This document shows, piece after piece, positions 16,395 to 24,944 of a DNA stretch of 46,407 nucleotides. The stretch covers positions 1-46,407 of the forward strand of contig CAMLLD010000053.1 of assembly GCA_946480785.1 (NCBI GenBank). Reading direction: 5' to 3'. How positions within the stretch are numbered: position 1 is the first letter of the stretch; each line of letters begins with the position of its first letter. Made by a program: the position numbers and the translations under genes. The notes under the pieces are model-generated. The model was given only the letters and a program-made list of their open reading frames with translations, made no database searches and was not told the DNA's origin. This stretch comes from an uncultured Blastocatellia bacterium. GTDB taxonomy: Bacteria > Acidobacteriota > Blastocatellia > Pyrinomonadales > Pyrinomonadaceae.

Positions 16395-17357
16395 TCACGC
16401 CTCCCTCACCAACGCGGGAGCAGTCGCCGGCGAACTCAACGATGTCTGCGCAGCGACGGCGTCGATCTCTTCACTCGCATGGCTGCTGGTCCAACTCCGA
16501 GCGAACGTCCACAAACCACGAACAGCGCAAACGATCGTCAGCGAAAAGAAGAGTCCGAAGACCACATGCGTCACCATCAGCAAGCCGTACACAGCGGCGA
16601 CACTGAGACCAAACGCGATCTGATCGCGTCGCGCGCTGGGCGTTGTAGCCGGATCGGTCACCATGTAAAACGTGTAGAGAATGAAAGCGACCCCCGTCAT
16701 CGGTATCAACCCCGCCTCGAAGGGAGTGTTAAGAAACAGACTTCTCAGCGCCGCTTGGGCAATGAAGCCGCCGAGCCACGCAGCGATCAGCGGCAGCCGG
16801 CGAGTGAAGCGCGCGTTCAAAAACGTCCCCGTGCAGACGATGACCGCGGGCAAGATCCAATCACCGACACCAGTCATGTTTTCGGTGAATTGATACGGCG
16901 GCGCGACGCTGACCCACGAGAAGCACAGCAGCGTTACCGTGATGCCGAAGTTCGACGGATTGAAGAAGTGGCGTGTGCCGCGTTCGGCGGGAATGCGCAG
17001 GAGGCACTTCGAGCAGATCGCCACGACGGCGGCGAAGATTACTGGTCCAAGTCTCTCGTTGGCGTAAAGCAGCATCGCGCACGCGAGCCCGCTGATGTGC
17101 GCCGAGAGCAGGAAGTCGACAAACTTTCCCAATCCGCCGCCGAGGAATCGAAGCGGCCGGCGATTGCAACGCGCGTCGATAATCTCGAGCAACAGTTCAG
17201 TCACGTAAGCTGCGGCCACAGCGACCAACGGCTGTGCATACGATTGTTCGAAGCCAAAGAAGGCGTGGCCCAGAATGTTGAGGACGGTGATGGCGACCGC
17301 GAAACGTCGCAGGCCGCCCAGACGGTTAGCCCGATTGCTAGCCTCTTGCGCACTCAT
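16395..17357 (-). CDS. unbU: UnbU-type enediyne cassette membrane protein
   Basis: A 320-residue polytopic inner-membrane protein with about eight to nine hydrophobic spans. It resembles the RnfD/NqrB superfamily, as the UNBU proteins of enediyne warhead cassettes do. Visible landmarks are RHFFNPSNFGIT, GTFLNARFTRRLPLIAAWLGG and FYMVTDPATTPSARRDQIAFG, the last being the phosphoserine/flavin-loop-like segment of the superfamily. The ATG at 17357 is chosen because it lies just inside the end of unbV (about 20-nt overlap); a longer start would deepen the overlap. Its molecular role is unknown; transport or redox support is usually proposed. Position between unbV and pksE strengthens the call. 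Confidence 0.82.
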   Translation of the reverse strand: MSAQEASNRANRLGGLRRFAVAITVLNILGHAFFGFEQSYAQPLVAVAAAYVTELLLEIIDARCNRRPLRFLGGGLGKFVDFLLSAHISGLACAMLLYANERLGPVIFAAVVAICSKCLLRIPAERGTRHFFNPSNFGITVTLLCFSWVSVAPPYQFTENMTGVGDWILPAVIVCTGTFLNARFTRRLPLIAAWLGGFIAQAALRSLFLNTPFEAGLIPMTGVAFILYTFYMVTDPATTPSARRDQIAFGLSVAAVYGLLMVTHVVFGLFFSLTIVCAVRGLWTFARSWTSSHASEEIDAVAAQTSLSSPATAPALVREA

Positions 17358-19293
17358 TGATGACCCCTTTCTCACTGCCGAGCACGATCGTGTACCAACC
17401 GTTCGGCGCCAATTGAATCGTTTCCTGTCGCAGCACTCCCTGCGCGTCGCGCCAGCGCAGCTCTACGCTGACAAGCTCGTTTCCGGTGAGATGGCCCAAC
17501 CCGAACTGCAAATCGGGACTACGTTTGCCTGAATGTCCGTTACCGCCGTCAACCTGTTGCACGAGCGGCGCGCGTCCGAGCAAAAGCACGCGTGCTTCGG
17601 CGCCAATTGCGGGGCGCGAGAGAAGCGAGCCGTTTGTTTCACGACACACACGCGTCTGTGAAATGCGGTCTACTGGTAGACGCAACCTGAGCCCGATGAA
17701 CGCGCCCGCATTGTTGCTCTCGTTGTGATAGAAGTATGACGTTCCCCACTGGTTCGCGATCGCGTAATCAAGACGGCCATCACCATCAACATCCGCTGTC
17801 GCGATGCCGCGGGTGAGCAACGGCTGGTCCAGCGAAAGCTGTCGCGCGATGTCGTAGTAGCGGCCATCGGACGCCCGCACGAAAAACGCATTATGATTAC
17901 TGCCGCTGATGTCGTCGCCGGCTTGCAGGCTGGGCCAACTACGCGGATTGCGCAGCAGTTGATCGTTACCGATGACAACTTCGTGCAGTTCGGGCCAACG
18001 GTTGACGCTGCCTTTGAGGAAGCCCGTCGCCTGCAACGCCTCGAGCACGCCGTCGTTGTTGAAATCTCCCAGCCGCGTGTCCCAACCCCAACCGCTGCGC
18101 GAAAGACCAAGCGACTCGCTGCGATCGACGTAAGGCGCGATGCCTTTCTTCATCAGCTCGGTGTGTCCGGTGCTGAGGAAGACGAAGTGACTTTCTTCGA
18201 GGCCATACTCCTGGGTGATGTTGCTGACGTAGATGTCGGGCCAGCCGTCGCCGTTCAAATCGCCGAAGTCGACGCCCATGCCTTTGTACGAGTCGTGGCC
18301 CAACACCTTCGACTTCGTCGTCGTCAACGTTCGCCGTCCTTCCAACAACTCGAAACGCGGATGACCGGGCGTTGAGAGGTTGTGCAACAAACGATCGGGA
18401 CCGAAGTCGTTGGCGAAATAGATCTCGGGGAGCAGGTCGCCGTCGAGGTCGCCGGCTGCGATCGCCAGCGCCCAACCGCGCGCACTCTGTTCGTCGAGTA
18501 CGTTGTTGACTTCTTCGAATCGCGGTGTCGGCGTTTTCCAGAGCAGGAGATGTTTTCGTCCGCCGTTTTGCGCGAGCGACATCGAGTCCTGCATTTCGTC
18601 AGGGACGTTGGCGCGAGCGTCGAGGATGCGTGCGCCGTCGGGGAAGAAGTTGCCGACGATTATGTCCGTGTGGCCGTCGCCGTCGATGTCGGCGAGCGTC
18701 GCTGCGTTCGTGTACCAGCGTTCGTTGCCGGGAACCAGTTCGCTTTGCGTGTAGCTGTCGGCGTTGAGCACGCGCGAGCCGGCGCGTTTGAGAAACAGTA
18801 CCGGAGTGCGGCCCCAGTAATAGACGAGCACGTCCATGAGACCGTCTTCGTTGAAGTCGCCGGGCAGACAGCCCATCGGGGCCATAGTTGACGCGTCGTA
18901 AGAAAGAGTGCGCGGATCGAGCGTGAACGGTTGATAGCGCGCGGGTGTGCCGGGTAGCGGCGACACGATCACCTTGTCGATTCTCGTGTCGACGTAACAC
19001 GCATCGTTCGGGAGTCCATCGCCGTCGAGATCGTTCAGCGCGACTGCCGCGCCCACGCTCGAGATCCAGGCGGCAACACGGCGCAACGATGGATTGACGT
19101 TGCGGATTGTTCGTTGTGTTTCGCCGTTCATCGTCGGCAGCGGCGCGGCGCTGAAATGAAATTCCTCGGCGAGTCTCGCTAACTCGGATTCCGACGCGAC
19201 CGGCACGCGAGCGAAAGCATAGACAGCGACAACGAGCAGGACCGCTGTCAGCTTTGCCGCCTGGCGCCGGAATGCGCCCTCCTTGATCGTCAT
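17338..19293 (-). CDS. unbV: UnbV: FG-GAP repeat protein with ASPIC/UnbV C-terminal domain
   Basis: A 651-residue exported protein of the conserved enediyne cassette. The ATG at 19293 overlaps the unbL stop (ATGA), and the product starts with a signal-anchor (LTAVLLVVAVYAFARV). Seven calcium-binding FG-GAP-like repeats follow, with cores DLDGDGLPND, DFNEDGLMDV, DIDGDGHTDI, DLDGDLLPEI, DLNGDGWPDI, DFNNDGVLEA and DVDGDGRLDY, predicting a beta-propeller. The C-terminal 120 residues form the ASPIC/UnbV domain (RPAIGAEARV, LQFGLGHLT). UNBV proteins are required for enediyne production in studied clusters, but their reaction is not established. An ORF extension upstream to 19614 runs inside unbL and is not used. 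Confidence 0.93.
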   Translation of the reverse strand: MTIKEGAFRRQAAKLTAVLLVVAVYAFARVPVASESELARLAEEFHFSAAPLPTMNGETQRTIRNVNPSLRRVAAWISSVGAAVALNDLDGDGLPNDACYVDTRIDKVIVSPLPGTPARYQPFTLDPRTLSYDASTMAPMGCLPGDFNEDGLMDVLVYYWGRTPVLFLKRAGSRVLNADSYTQSELVPGNERWYTNAATLADIDGDGHTDIIVGNFFPDGARILDARANVPDEMQDSMSLAQNGGRKHLLLWKTPTPRFEEVNNVLDEQSARGWALAIAAGDLDGDLLPEIYFANDFGPDRLLHNLSTPGHPRFELLEGRRTLTTTKSKVLGHDSYKGMGVDFGDLNGDGWPDIYVSNITQEYGLEESHFVFLSTGHTELMKKGIAPYVDRSESLGLSRSGWGWDTRLGDFNNDGVLEALQATGFLKGSVNRWPELHEVVIGNDQLLRNPRSWPSLQAGDDISGSNHNAFFVRASDGRYYDIARQLSLDQPLLTRGIATADVDGDGRLDYAIANQWGTSYFYHNESNNAGAFIGLRLRLPVDRISQTRVCRETNGSLLSRPAIGAEARVLLLGRAPLVQQVDGGNGHSGKRSPDLQFGLGHLTGNELVSVELRWRDAQGVLRQETIQLAPNGWYTIVLGSEKGVINECARG

Positions 19294-20288
19294 GTTCCTG
19301 TGACCTCCAGTGCGAAGTTGTTTTGAATGCGGCGACGCCAGACTTCGTAAATCGGCAAGCCGTCCTCTGCGTGCAAGTTTTCGAGGGCCGCGTCGGTGAT
19401 GGCGGCGGTTTCTGCGGCAGAGCGGCCGCAGATCAAACGGCAGACAGTTTCTGTATGAGCGTTGAGGTTCACTGCGCGCTGGCGTGTCTTGGCGGCGAAG
19501 GCGACGCCTTGAGCAAATGCAGGCAAATGTTTGCTCGCAGCGGCTTGCAGCCATGCGATCGCCGCGCGCCCGCAGCCGCCTGCGTAAGCACATGCCAACC
19601 CTACGCCGCTCCACAAATCGTCACGTCGCGCAGACGGAAACGCAGCGATCGCGTTCACGACCGACGCGACGTCCGCGCCTTTCACAAACCACAGACTGCG
19701 GCCGAGACCCTGATCGAAGACGCGCTGCTCGTAAGGTTTCAGGTGCGTGGGAGTTGCTCGCTGTTCGATGTAACGACGCCAATTGAAATAACCTTCGTGA
19801 AAGCCGTAACCATCGACTACGAGCCAACCCAACAGCGGATCGAGTTGGACCAGGTGCGACGTGACGCCACGGCGCAGACGTGCAAGCGCCCAACCCAAGC
19901 CCACGTGCATCATGTAGACGTGAGCGTCAGCGAAGCGATCGGTGAAAGTGCGCCAGCGGTCCTTGCCCCAGGGTGTGAGGCAGTCGAGTAACGCGAGACC
20001 CATCGCTGCGCCTTCGAAAGCGAAGCCGCGCGTCTCTGCGTCGATGGCGGACAGACGGCGTGCGAGCGACACGAATTCTGTCTCTTCGAGCGCCGCATGA
20101 TAGCCACTCAGAAACGTGACGCCGATTTGTTCGAGACGTTCGCGCGCCTGCTCGTCGCCGGCGCGGAAGCCGCGTTTAGCGAAGGTCGCCTCAGCCGGCG
20201 AAAGACCCATAAAGCGCCGGCGCGCCTTGCCCAGTAACGAAACTCGATCCGTTTGCACACGCATCTGCATGTTTGTTAACTCGCGCAT
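19290..20288 (-). CDS. unbL: UnbL (DUF1702 family) enediyne cassette protein
   Basis: A 332-residue soluble protein of the DUF1702 family, which includes the UNBL proteins of enediyne warhead cassettes; its function is unknown. Family traits are the RRRFMGLSPAEATFAKRGF opening, the FAFEGAAMGLALLD block, HVGLGWALARLR, VDGYGFHEGYF, a GLGRSLWFVKGAD block and WSGVGLACAYAGG. It is the first gene of the operon. ATG 20288 has only a weak ribosome binding site (GGACGAG), and ATG 20270 is an alternative. It overlaps unbV by 4 nt. Confidence 0.92.
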   Translation of the reverse strand: MRELTNMQMRVQTDRVSLLGKARRRFMGLSPAEATFAKRGFRAGDEQARERLEQIGVTFLSGYHAALEETEFVSLARRLSAIDAETRGFAFEGAAMGLALLDCLTPWGKDRWRTFTDRFADAHVYMMHVGLGWALARLRRGVTSHLVQLDPLLGWLVVDGYGFHEGYFNWRRYIEQRATPTHLKPYEQRVFDQGLGRSLWFVKGADVASVVNAIAAFPSARRDDLWSGVGLACAYAGGCGRAAIAWLQAAASKHLPAFAQGVAFAAKTRQRAVNLNAHTETVCRLICGRSAAETAAITDAALENLHAEDGLPIYEVWRRRIQNNFALEVTGT

Positions 20289-20705
20289 TAATCACACTCG
20301 TCCGCCGCAGGCTGTTGATCGGTTCGCACGTCAACAGTTCCTTGCAGCAGTGTTTAAGTTGTCAGGGTCTGGGCTAGACGATCAGTAGAGAAGTATTCCA
20401 AAACTGGCGGCCGAGGTCGGGCAACGCCGCCTGTCCAATCATCTGTATTGTGAGCGCAGAAATCAGTATGAGCTTCACCCGCAAAAACCGGCGTGGCATT
20501 TTTGGAAAGCACGATGCGTGAGCTGCAAAAAGCGCCGCGCATCTTCCGCAAGATTGAACAAGTAAACAAACTCGCCGTCGTGCTCAAATCCTCAGCGCCG
20601 AAAGACACGGAGGTGATCGCACCAGCATGGCCGCAACGGATCTGATCCGAAGCCCAAGCCGCTCCGTTGAGTTCGGACAAAGTTTTTCTGAGGAGGAAAA
20701 GATCG
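20289..20705. promoter_or_regulatory. Divergent control region of the enediyne-type operon
   Basis: A 417-nt gap with no convincing gene; a minus-strand ORF at 20354-20719 lacks any family resemblance. It holds an inverted repeat, CTGTTGA (20312-20318) and TCAACAG (20331-20337), 24 nt before the unbL start. This could be an operator for the operon's AraC-type protein or an unknown regulator. GGCGTGGCATTTTTGG at 20490-20505 recurs at 29204-29219. No clear -35/-10 pair for unbL could be chosen. Confidence 0.4.
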
Positions 20706-21584
20706 ATGAAAGAGATCACACGGAGGCTTTACACAAAACCGGTCATGCTCGGCATCGCGCTCCTTGTCGGAATGGTGATGGTGGTTGGCTTGTTCGTCAC
20801 TGCGAAAAGCAGGGCGGCGGCGACCGTCTATATCCAGGCAGGGAACGACGAGTTCGAGACAACCGGCAATGGCGAAACCTACCACAATTTCCAGGCTTCC
20901 CCGGTGCCCGCAGGCTTCTTCGGGACAGGGTCGAACAAATACTCCGGCCTCGTGCCGCTGGTAGGCGTTCCGATCAATCCGTCGGTAAGCGACACTGACA
21001 CGATCATCCATCGTAACTCGGATGTTTTCACGCCGGGCTCCACGACGATTAGCATGACGGCGCTCAATCTCAAGAGCATCAACCCGATCAGCGTCAGCTA
21101 CGCCGACACTCACACCGAGGCGTGGAACGTCCAGGTGAACCTGTCCGACGTGAAAGCTTCGGGCGGGTCGATGTCATTCAACAGCGATGGTAGCGCGTTT
21201 GACTCATCGTTGAGCGTCTACCCGAAATTCACTTTCACGCGCGTGTCCGATGGCGCAGTGAGAGTGCTCGACACGGGCAGCTCGGGTGGCACCTTGGCGC
21301 CCACTACTCAGGCAGCGACAATCGGCGGCGGCGGATCAGATACCACGCAGGCGATTGCGGTTTGTCGTGCTGTTGCCAGCAACGACTTCCAAACGTTGTC
21401 GCAGGCGCAATCATCTCGTCGGGCGACAACTTCCGCGGCAACGTCGACGAGCTCGTGCCCGCCCGTGACGCTGACGTCCACCAATTCACCGTGGCCGATC
21501 ACGCGCCCGATCACGGAGCAGGAGTTACTCGCGAGCCATAACGCTTCACCTCCGGGAACGAAGAGAGGGATAGCGGCGCAGTAA
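20706..21584 (+). CDS. Exported protein of unknown function, probably frameshifted
   Basis: The ATG at 20706 follows AGGAGG by eight bases. The product starts with a positively charged segment and a strong hydrophobic signal/anchor (VMLGIALLVGMVMVVGLFV). A beta-rich, Ser/Thr/Asn-rich region follows that I do not recognise. After about residue 235 (near 21410) the composition abruptly changes to Ser/Thr/Pro/Arg. Another frame, running to a TAA at 21539-21541, reads in a more protein-like way (ISSGDNFRGNVDELVPARDA). One missing A in CAATCA would join the two. The gene is followed by a hairpin terminator. Confidence 0.6.
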   Translation: MKEITRRLYTKPVMLGIALLVGMVMVVGLFVTAKSRAAATVYIQAGNDEFETTGNGETYHNFQASPVPAGFFGTGSNKYSGLVPLVGVPINPSVSDTDTIIHRNSDVFTPGSTTISMTALNLKSINPISVSYADTHTEAWNVQVNLSDVKASGGSMSFNSDGSAFDSSLSVYPKFTFTRVSDGAVRVLDTGSSGGTLAPTTQAATIGGGGSDTTQAIAVCRAVASNDFQTLSQAQSSRRATTSAATSTSSCPPVTLTSTNSPWPITRPITEQELLASHNASPPGTKRGIAAQ

Positions 21585-21600
21585 TTGTCTCGCTGTTTCG

Positions 21601-21636
21601 GTCGGCATCGCTCAGCTTTCGAGCCGCGATGCCGAC
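21601..21636 (+). terminator. Hairpin terminator after the exported protein gene
   Basis: Perfect 11-bp arms GTCGGCATCGC (21601-21611) and GCGATGCCGAC (21626-21636) enclose a loop with its own GCTTTCGAGC mini-hairpin. The hairpin is followed by ACCTTCCTTTG, a modest T-rich tail. Confidence 0.65.
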
Positions 21637-21660
21637 ACCTTCCTTTGCGTGTGCTACACT
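21632..21660 (+). promoter_or_regulatory. Candidate promoter of the CHAT gene
   Basis: CCGACA (21632-21637), a 17-nt spacer, then TGC-TACACT (TACACT at 21655-21660) with an extended -10 TG. The -35 overlaps the right arm of the preceding terminator. It lies 48 nt before the CHAT start. Confidence 0.4.
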
Positions 21661-21707
21661 GCGTCATCCTTCCTGTCAGCCCAGAGGAATGAAACTCTGG
21701 GATCCGT

Positions 21708-24700
21708 ATGCGCAAAACAATTTCAGCTTATAAATCGCCCAATTCGCGGTGGACTGCGTTGTGCGCGCTAGTTTGCGTTCTGCTGTTGAGCGCGACTGTC
21801 GCGGCGCAGTCACCACAGGAACAGGGGAGCGCGCTTGTAGTCGGCCAATCGATCGTGCGTGAGATGCGCGGCGGCGAACAGCACACGTATCACGTGAGTC
21901 TGAGCGCCGGCCAGTACGCGCGCGTGGTGGTGGACCAAAAGGGTATCGACGTCGTGGTGGCGTTGTTGGGAGCGGATGGCAAACCACTCCTCGAAGTGGA
22001 CAACAACCTGAGCGGCACACGCGGCGTGGAAGTCGTTTCGCTGTTGGCGGAAACGAGCGGCGATTTCGTGTTGAGTGTGCGCTCGCTGGAAAAAGGCGCG
22101 TCGCCCGGACGTTACGAAATCCAGCTTGAAGACGTAAGGACTGCGACCGCAGCGGATCGTACACGCGTTGCGGCCGAACGTTCCTACTTCGCCGCGGTTC
22201 AACTGCAGAATCAAAGAACGGGCGAGTCGCGGCGCAAGGCTGTGGAGCAGTACAGTGAAGCTTTGCAACTCATGCGCGAGGCGGGTGATCGGCGCGGCGA
22301 AGCCATGACCCTCACCAACATGGGCACGATCTACAACCTGCTCGACGAGCCACAAAAGGCGTTGCAGCAGTTGGACCAGGCACTCACTGTGTGGCGTCTG
22401 ATCGGCGATCGTCACCTCGAAGCGATCACGCTTTCGATCAACGGCCGCGTTTATTACGCGCAGGGCGATCCGCAGAAGGCGCTCGAGTCTTACAGTCTCG
22501 CGCTTCCGGTCATGCGCGAAGTCGGAGATCAGAGCGGTGAAGCGGGGATGTTCACGCAGATCGGCAACGTTTACAGATCGATCGGTGAGTCGCAGAAGTC
22601 GCTCGATTATTACGCGCAGGCACTGACGTTGTTCCGGGCTGTAGGCGATCGACGCAATGAAGCGACGGCCTTAAATAACATGGGCACGGTCTACAGCCTT
22701 TTAAGTGATCCGCAGAAGTCGCTCTTTTATTTTGAACAGGCGCTGCCTGTCGCGCGTGCGATAAAAGATGCACGGTTGGAAGCGGCGACGCTCACCAATT
22801 TGGGTTACGTCTACAACCTGCTCGAAGATTTTCCGAAGGCGCTCGAGTACCTGGACCAGGCGCTCACGGTTGCCCGAAACAATAACGATCGCCGAACGGA
22901 GGCTGCTGCGCTTACACACACTGGAACTGCTTACAGCGGCTCGGGCGATCAAGCTAAGGCCGTTGAGTATCTGGAGCGTGCGCTGCAACTGAGAGTGGCC
23001 GTGAGCGATCGTCAGGGCGAGGCGACAACACTTAACTATCTCGGACGCGCCTACGATTTAGGACGCGAGCCGCAGAAAGCGTTGGAGTACTACGAGAAAG
23101 CGCTGCCGATCTGGCGGGCGGTGGGAGATCGCAACGGGGAAGTCGCTGCGCTTTACGGCATGGCGCGCGCGCAAGCGGCGCTCGATGACGTGGTTCGCGC
23201 GAAGGCGAGTACCGAGAACGCGCTCGCGCTCATCAACACGCTTCGCACGAAGGTCGCCAGCCGCGATCTGCGCGCCTCGTACTTCGCTTCGCTCCAGGAC
23301 ATCTACAAGCTGCATATCGATTTGTTGATGCGGCTTCATCGACGTCAACCAGACGCGGGGTTTGATGTCGCTGCATTCAAGACTTACGAGCAAGCACGTG
23401 CGCGTAGCTTGATCGACATGTTGGCGGAAGCGAGCGCCGACATACGTCAGGGCGCCGATCCCGCGTTGCTGGCGCGCGAACGATCTTTGCGGCAGATGCT
23501 CAACGCTGAAGCAGAGCGACAGATGCGGTTGTTCGGCGGTCAACACACGGACCAGGCCGCGGACGCAGTGCGGCGCAGGATCGAAGAACTGTTGACGCAG
23601 CTACTCGCGGTCGAGGCGGAGTTGAAAGAGCATAGTCCGCATTACACGGCGCTGACGCAGCCCGCGCCGCTCGGTCTTGAAGACATTCAAAGAACTGTTA
23701 CGGATGAGGGGACGTTGCTGCTGGAATACTCGCTGGGTGAAGAGCGTAGTTATCTGTGGGCGGTGACGAGGAATTCGTTTTCAAGTTACGAACTGCCGAG
23801 GCGGGCAGTAGTTGAGACGGCGGCGCGACGTTGCTATGAGCTTTTGACCGCGCGCAATCGCTACGTGAAGTTTGAAACTGCCGATGAGAAGCGCGAGCGC
23901 GTGCAAAAGGCTGATGCGGAGTATCCGCAGGCGGCGAAGGCTTTGAGCGAGATGTTGCTTGGACCAGTGGCGGGACAGTTAGGGCGAAAGCGATTGCTTG
24001 TCGTTCCCGATGGCGCGTTGGAGTATTTGCCGTTTGCTGCGCTCGCAGTTCCTGGCTCGGGGGCGGTGAATGGTGGTCCGCAGAACGCGAGGTCGTTCGT
24101 GCCGCTCATTGTCGAGCACGAAGTGACGAGCATTCCCTCGGCATCAACGCTGGCCGTGCTCAGGCGCGAGCTTGAAGGGCGCGCGCCGGCTGAGAAAGTC
24201 GTAGCTGTGTTCGCTGATCCCGTATTCGACAAGGCTGACGAAAGACTTAACGCAGAGTTGAGTCGCAAAGCCGGCGGGCATCACGGCGCGCGACCACTGA
24301 GCATCGTGGAGAAGAGCGCCATGTCGGATGTGGACGAGTCTTCGGAAGAGATCGCGGCCTTACCGCGACTTCCTTACACACGACAGGAAGCAGACGCGAT
24401 TCTCGCGCTCGCGCCGCCAACCGGCCGAAAGGCTGCGCTCGGTTTTGAAGCTAATCGTGCGGCGGCGATGAGCGACGACTTGCTGAACTATCGCATCATC
24501 CATTTCGCCACTCACAGTTTTCTCGACAGCACGCATCCGGAGCTTTCGGGCATCGCATTGTCGATGTTGGATCGGCAGGGCAGACCGCAGGACGGTTTTC
24601 TCCGCGCGCATGAGATCTTCAACCTGAAGCTGGATTCTGAGTTGGTGGTGTTGAGTGGTTGTCGCACCGGACTCGGCAAGGAAGTGAAAGGCGAGGGTCT

Positions 24701-24941
24701 TTACGGTATGACGCGTGGGTTCATGTACGCGGGGGCGAAGCGCGTGGTGGTGAGTTTATGGGACGTTCAGGACCAGGCGACGGCGCGGTTGATGTCAGAT
24801 TTCTACCGCGGAATCCTCGGGCCGAAACGACTCCCGTCTGCTGCGGCGCTGCGGGCGGCGCAGATCGCAACGTGGCGTGATCCACGGTGGCAAGCGCCGT
24901 ATTACTGGGCCGCGTTCGTGCTGCAAGGCGAGCCTAAATAG
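21708..24941 (+). CDS. Exported TPR-CHAT (caspase-like) protein
   Basis: A 1,077-residue protein. An N-terminal signal peptide (CALVCVLLLSATVAAQ) leads into a beta-rich pre-peptidase-like domain (about 35-150). At least eight TPR repeats of the Kinesin-light-chain type follow (about 160-545), with recurring GDRRGEAMTLTNMGT-like cores. A helical linker then leads to a C-terminal CHAT domain (about 740-1077). CHAT domains are caspase-fold cysteine proteases. The catalytic pair is visible as HFATH (His932/His936) and LSGCRTG (Cys985), followed by EGLYGMTRGFMYAG. Substrates of such exported bacterial forms are unknown. The next gene is convergent, ending only 3 nt away. Confidence 0.92.
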   Translation: MRKTISAYKSPNSRWTALCALVCVLLLSATVAAQSPQEQGSALVVGQSIVREMRGGEQHTYHVSLSAGQYARVVVDQKGIDVVVALLGADGKPLLEVDNNLSGTRGVEVVSLLAETSGDFVLSVRSLEKGASPGRYEIQLEDVRTATAADRTRVAAERSYFAAVQLQNQRTGESRRKAVEQYSEALQLMREAGDRRGEAMTLTNMGTIYNLLDEPQKALQQLDQALTVWRLIGDRHLEAITLSINGRVYYAQGDPQKALESYSLALPVMREVGDQSGEAGMFTQIGNVYRSIGESQKSLDYYAQALTLFRAVGDRRNEATALNNMGTVYSLLSDPQKSLFYFEQALPVARAIKDARLEAATLTNLGYVYNLLEDFPKALEYLDQALTVARNNNDRRTEAAALTHTGTAYSGSGDQAKAVEYLERALQLRVAVSDRQGEATTLNYLGRAYDLGREPQKALEYYEKALPIWRAVGDRNGEVAALYGMARAQAALDDVVRAKASTENALALINTLRTKVASRDLRASYFASLQDIYKLHIDLLMRLHRRQPDAGFDVAAFKTYEQARARSLIDMLAEASADIRQGADPALLARERSLRQMLNAEAERQMRLFGGQHTDQAADAVRRRIEELLTQLLAVEAELKEHSPHYTALTQPAPLGLEDIQRTVTDEGTLLLEYSLGEERSYLWAVTRNSFSSYELPRRAVVETAARRCYELLTARNRYVKFETADEKRERVQKADAEYPQAAKALSEMLLGPVAGQLGRKRLLVVPDGALEYLPFAALAVPGSGAVNGGPQNARSFVPLIVEHEVTSIPSASTLAVLRRELEGRAPAEKVVAVFADPVFDKADERLNAELSRKAGGHHGARPLSIVEKSAMSDVDESSEEIAALPRLPYTRQEADAILALAPPTGRKAALGFEANRAAAMSDDLLNYRIIHFATHSFLDSTHPELSGIALSMLDRQGRPQDGFLRAHEIFNLKLDSELVVLSGCRTGLGKEVKGEGLYGMTRGFMYAGAKRVVVSLWDVQDQATARLMSDFYRGILGPKRLPSAAALRAAQIATWRDPRWQAPYYWAAFVLQGEPK

Positions 24942-24944
24942 TAA

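Noticed and set aside
15305..17360. Long plus-strand ORFs over the PksE start and unbU
   Set aside because: Arg/Ser/Gln-rich antisense translations of well-identified genes; GC-rich sequence gives long spurious frames.
19294..19614. N-terminal extension of UnbV
   Set aside because: It runs inside unbL in another frame, is Arg-rich, and precedes a clear signal-anchor at the overlapping ATG.
20354..20719. Minus-strand ORF of 121 codons upstream of unbL
   Set aside because: No recognisable domain, no ribosome binding site, and it overlaps the ribosome binding site and start of the plus-strand exported protein gene.
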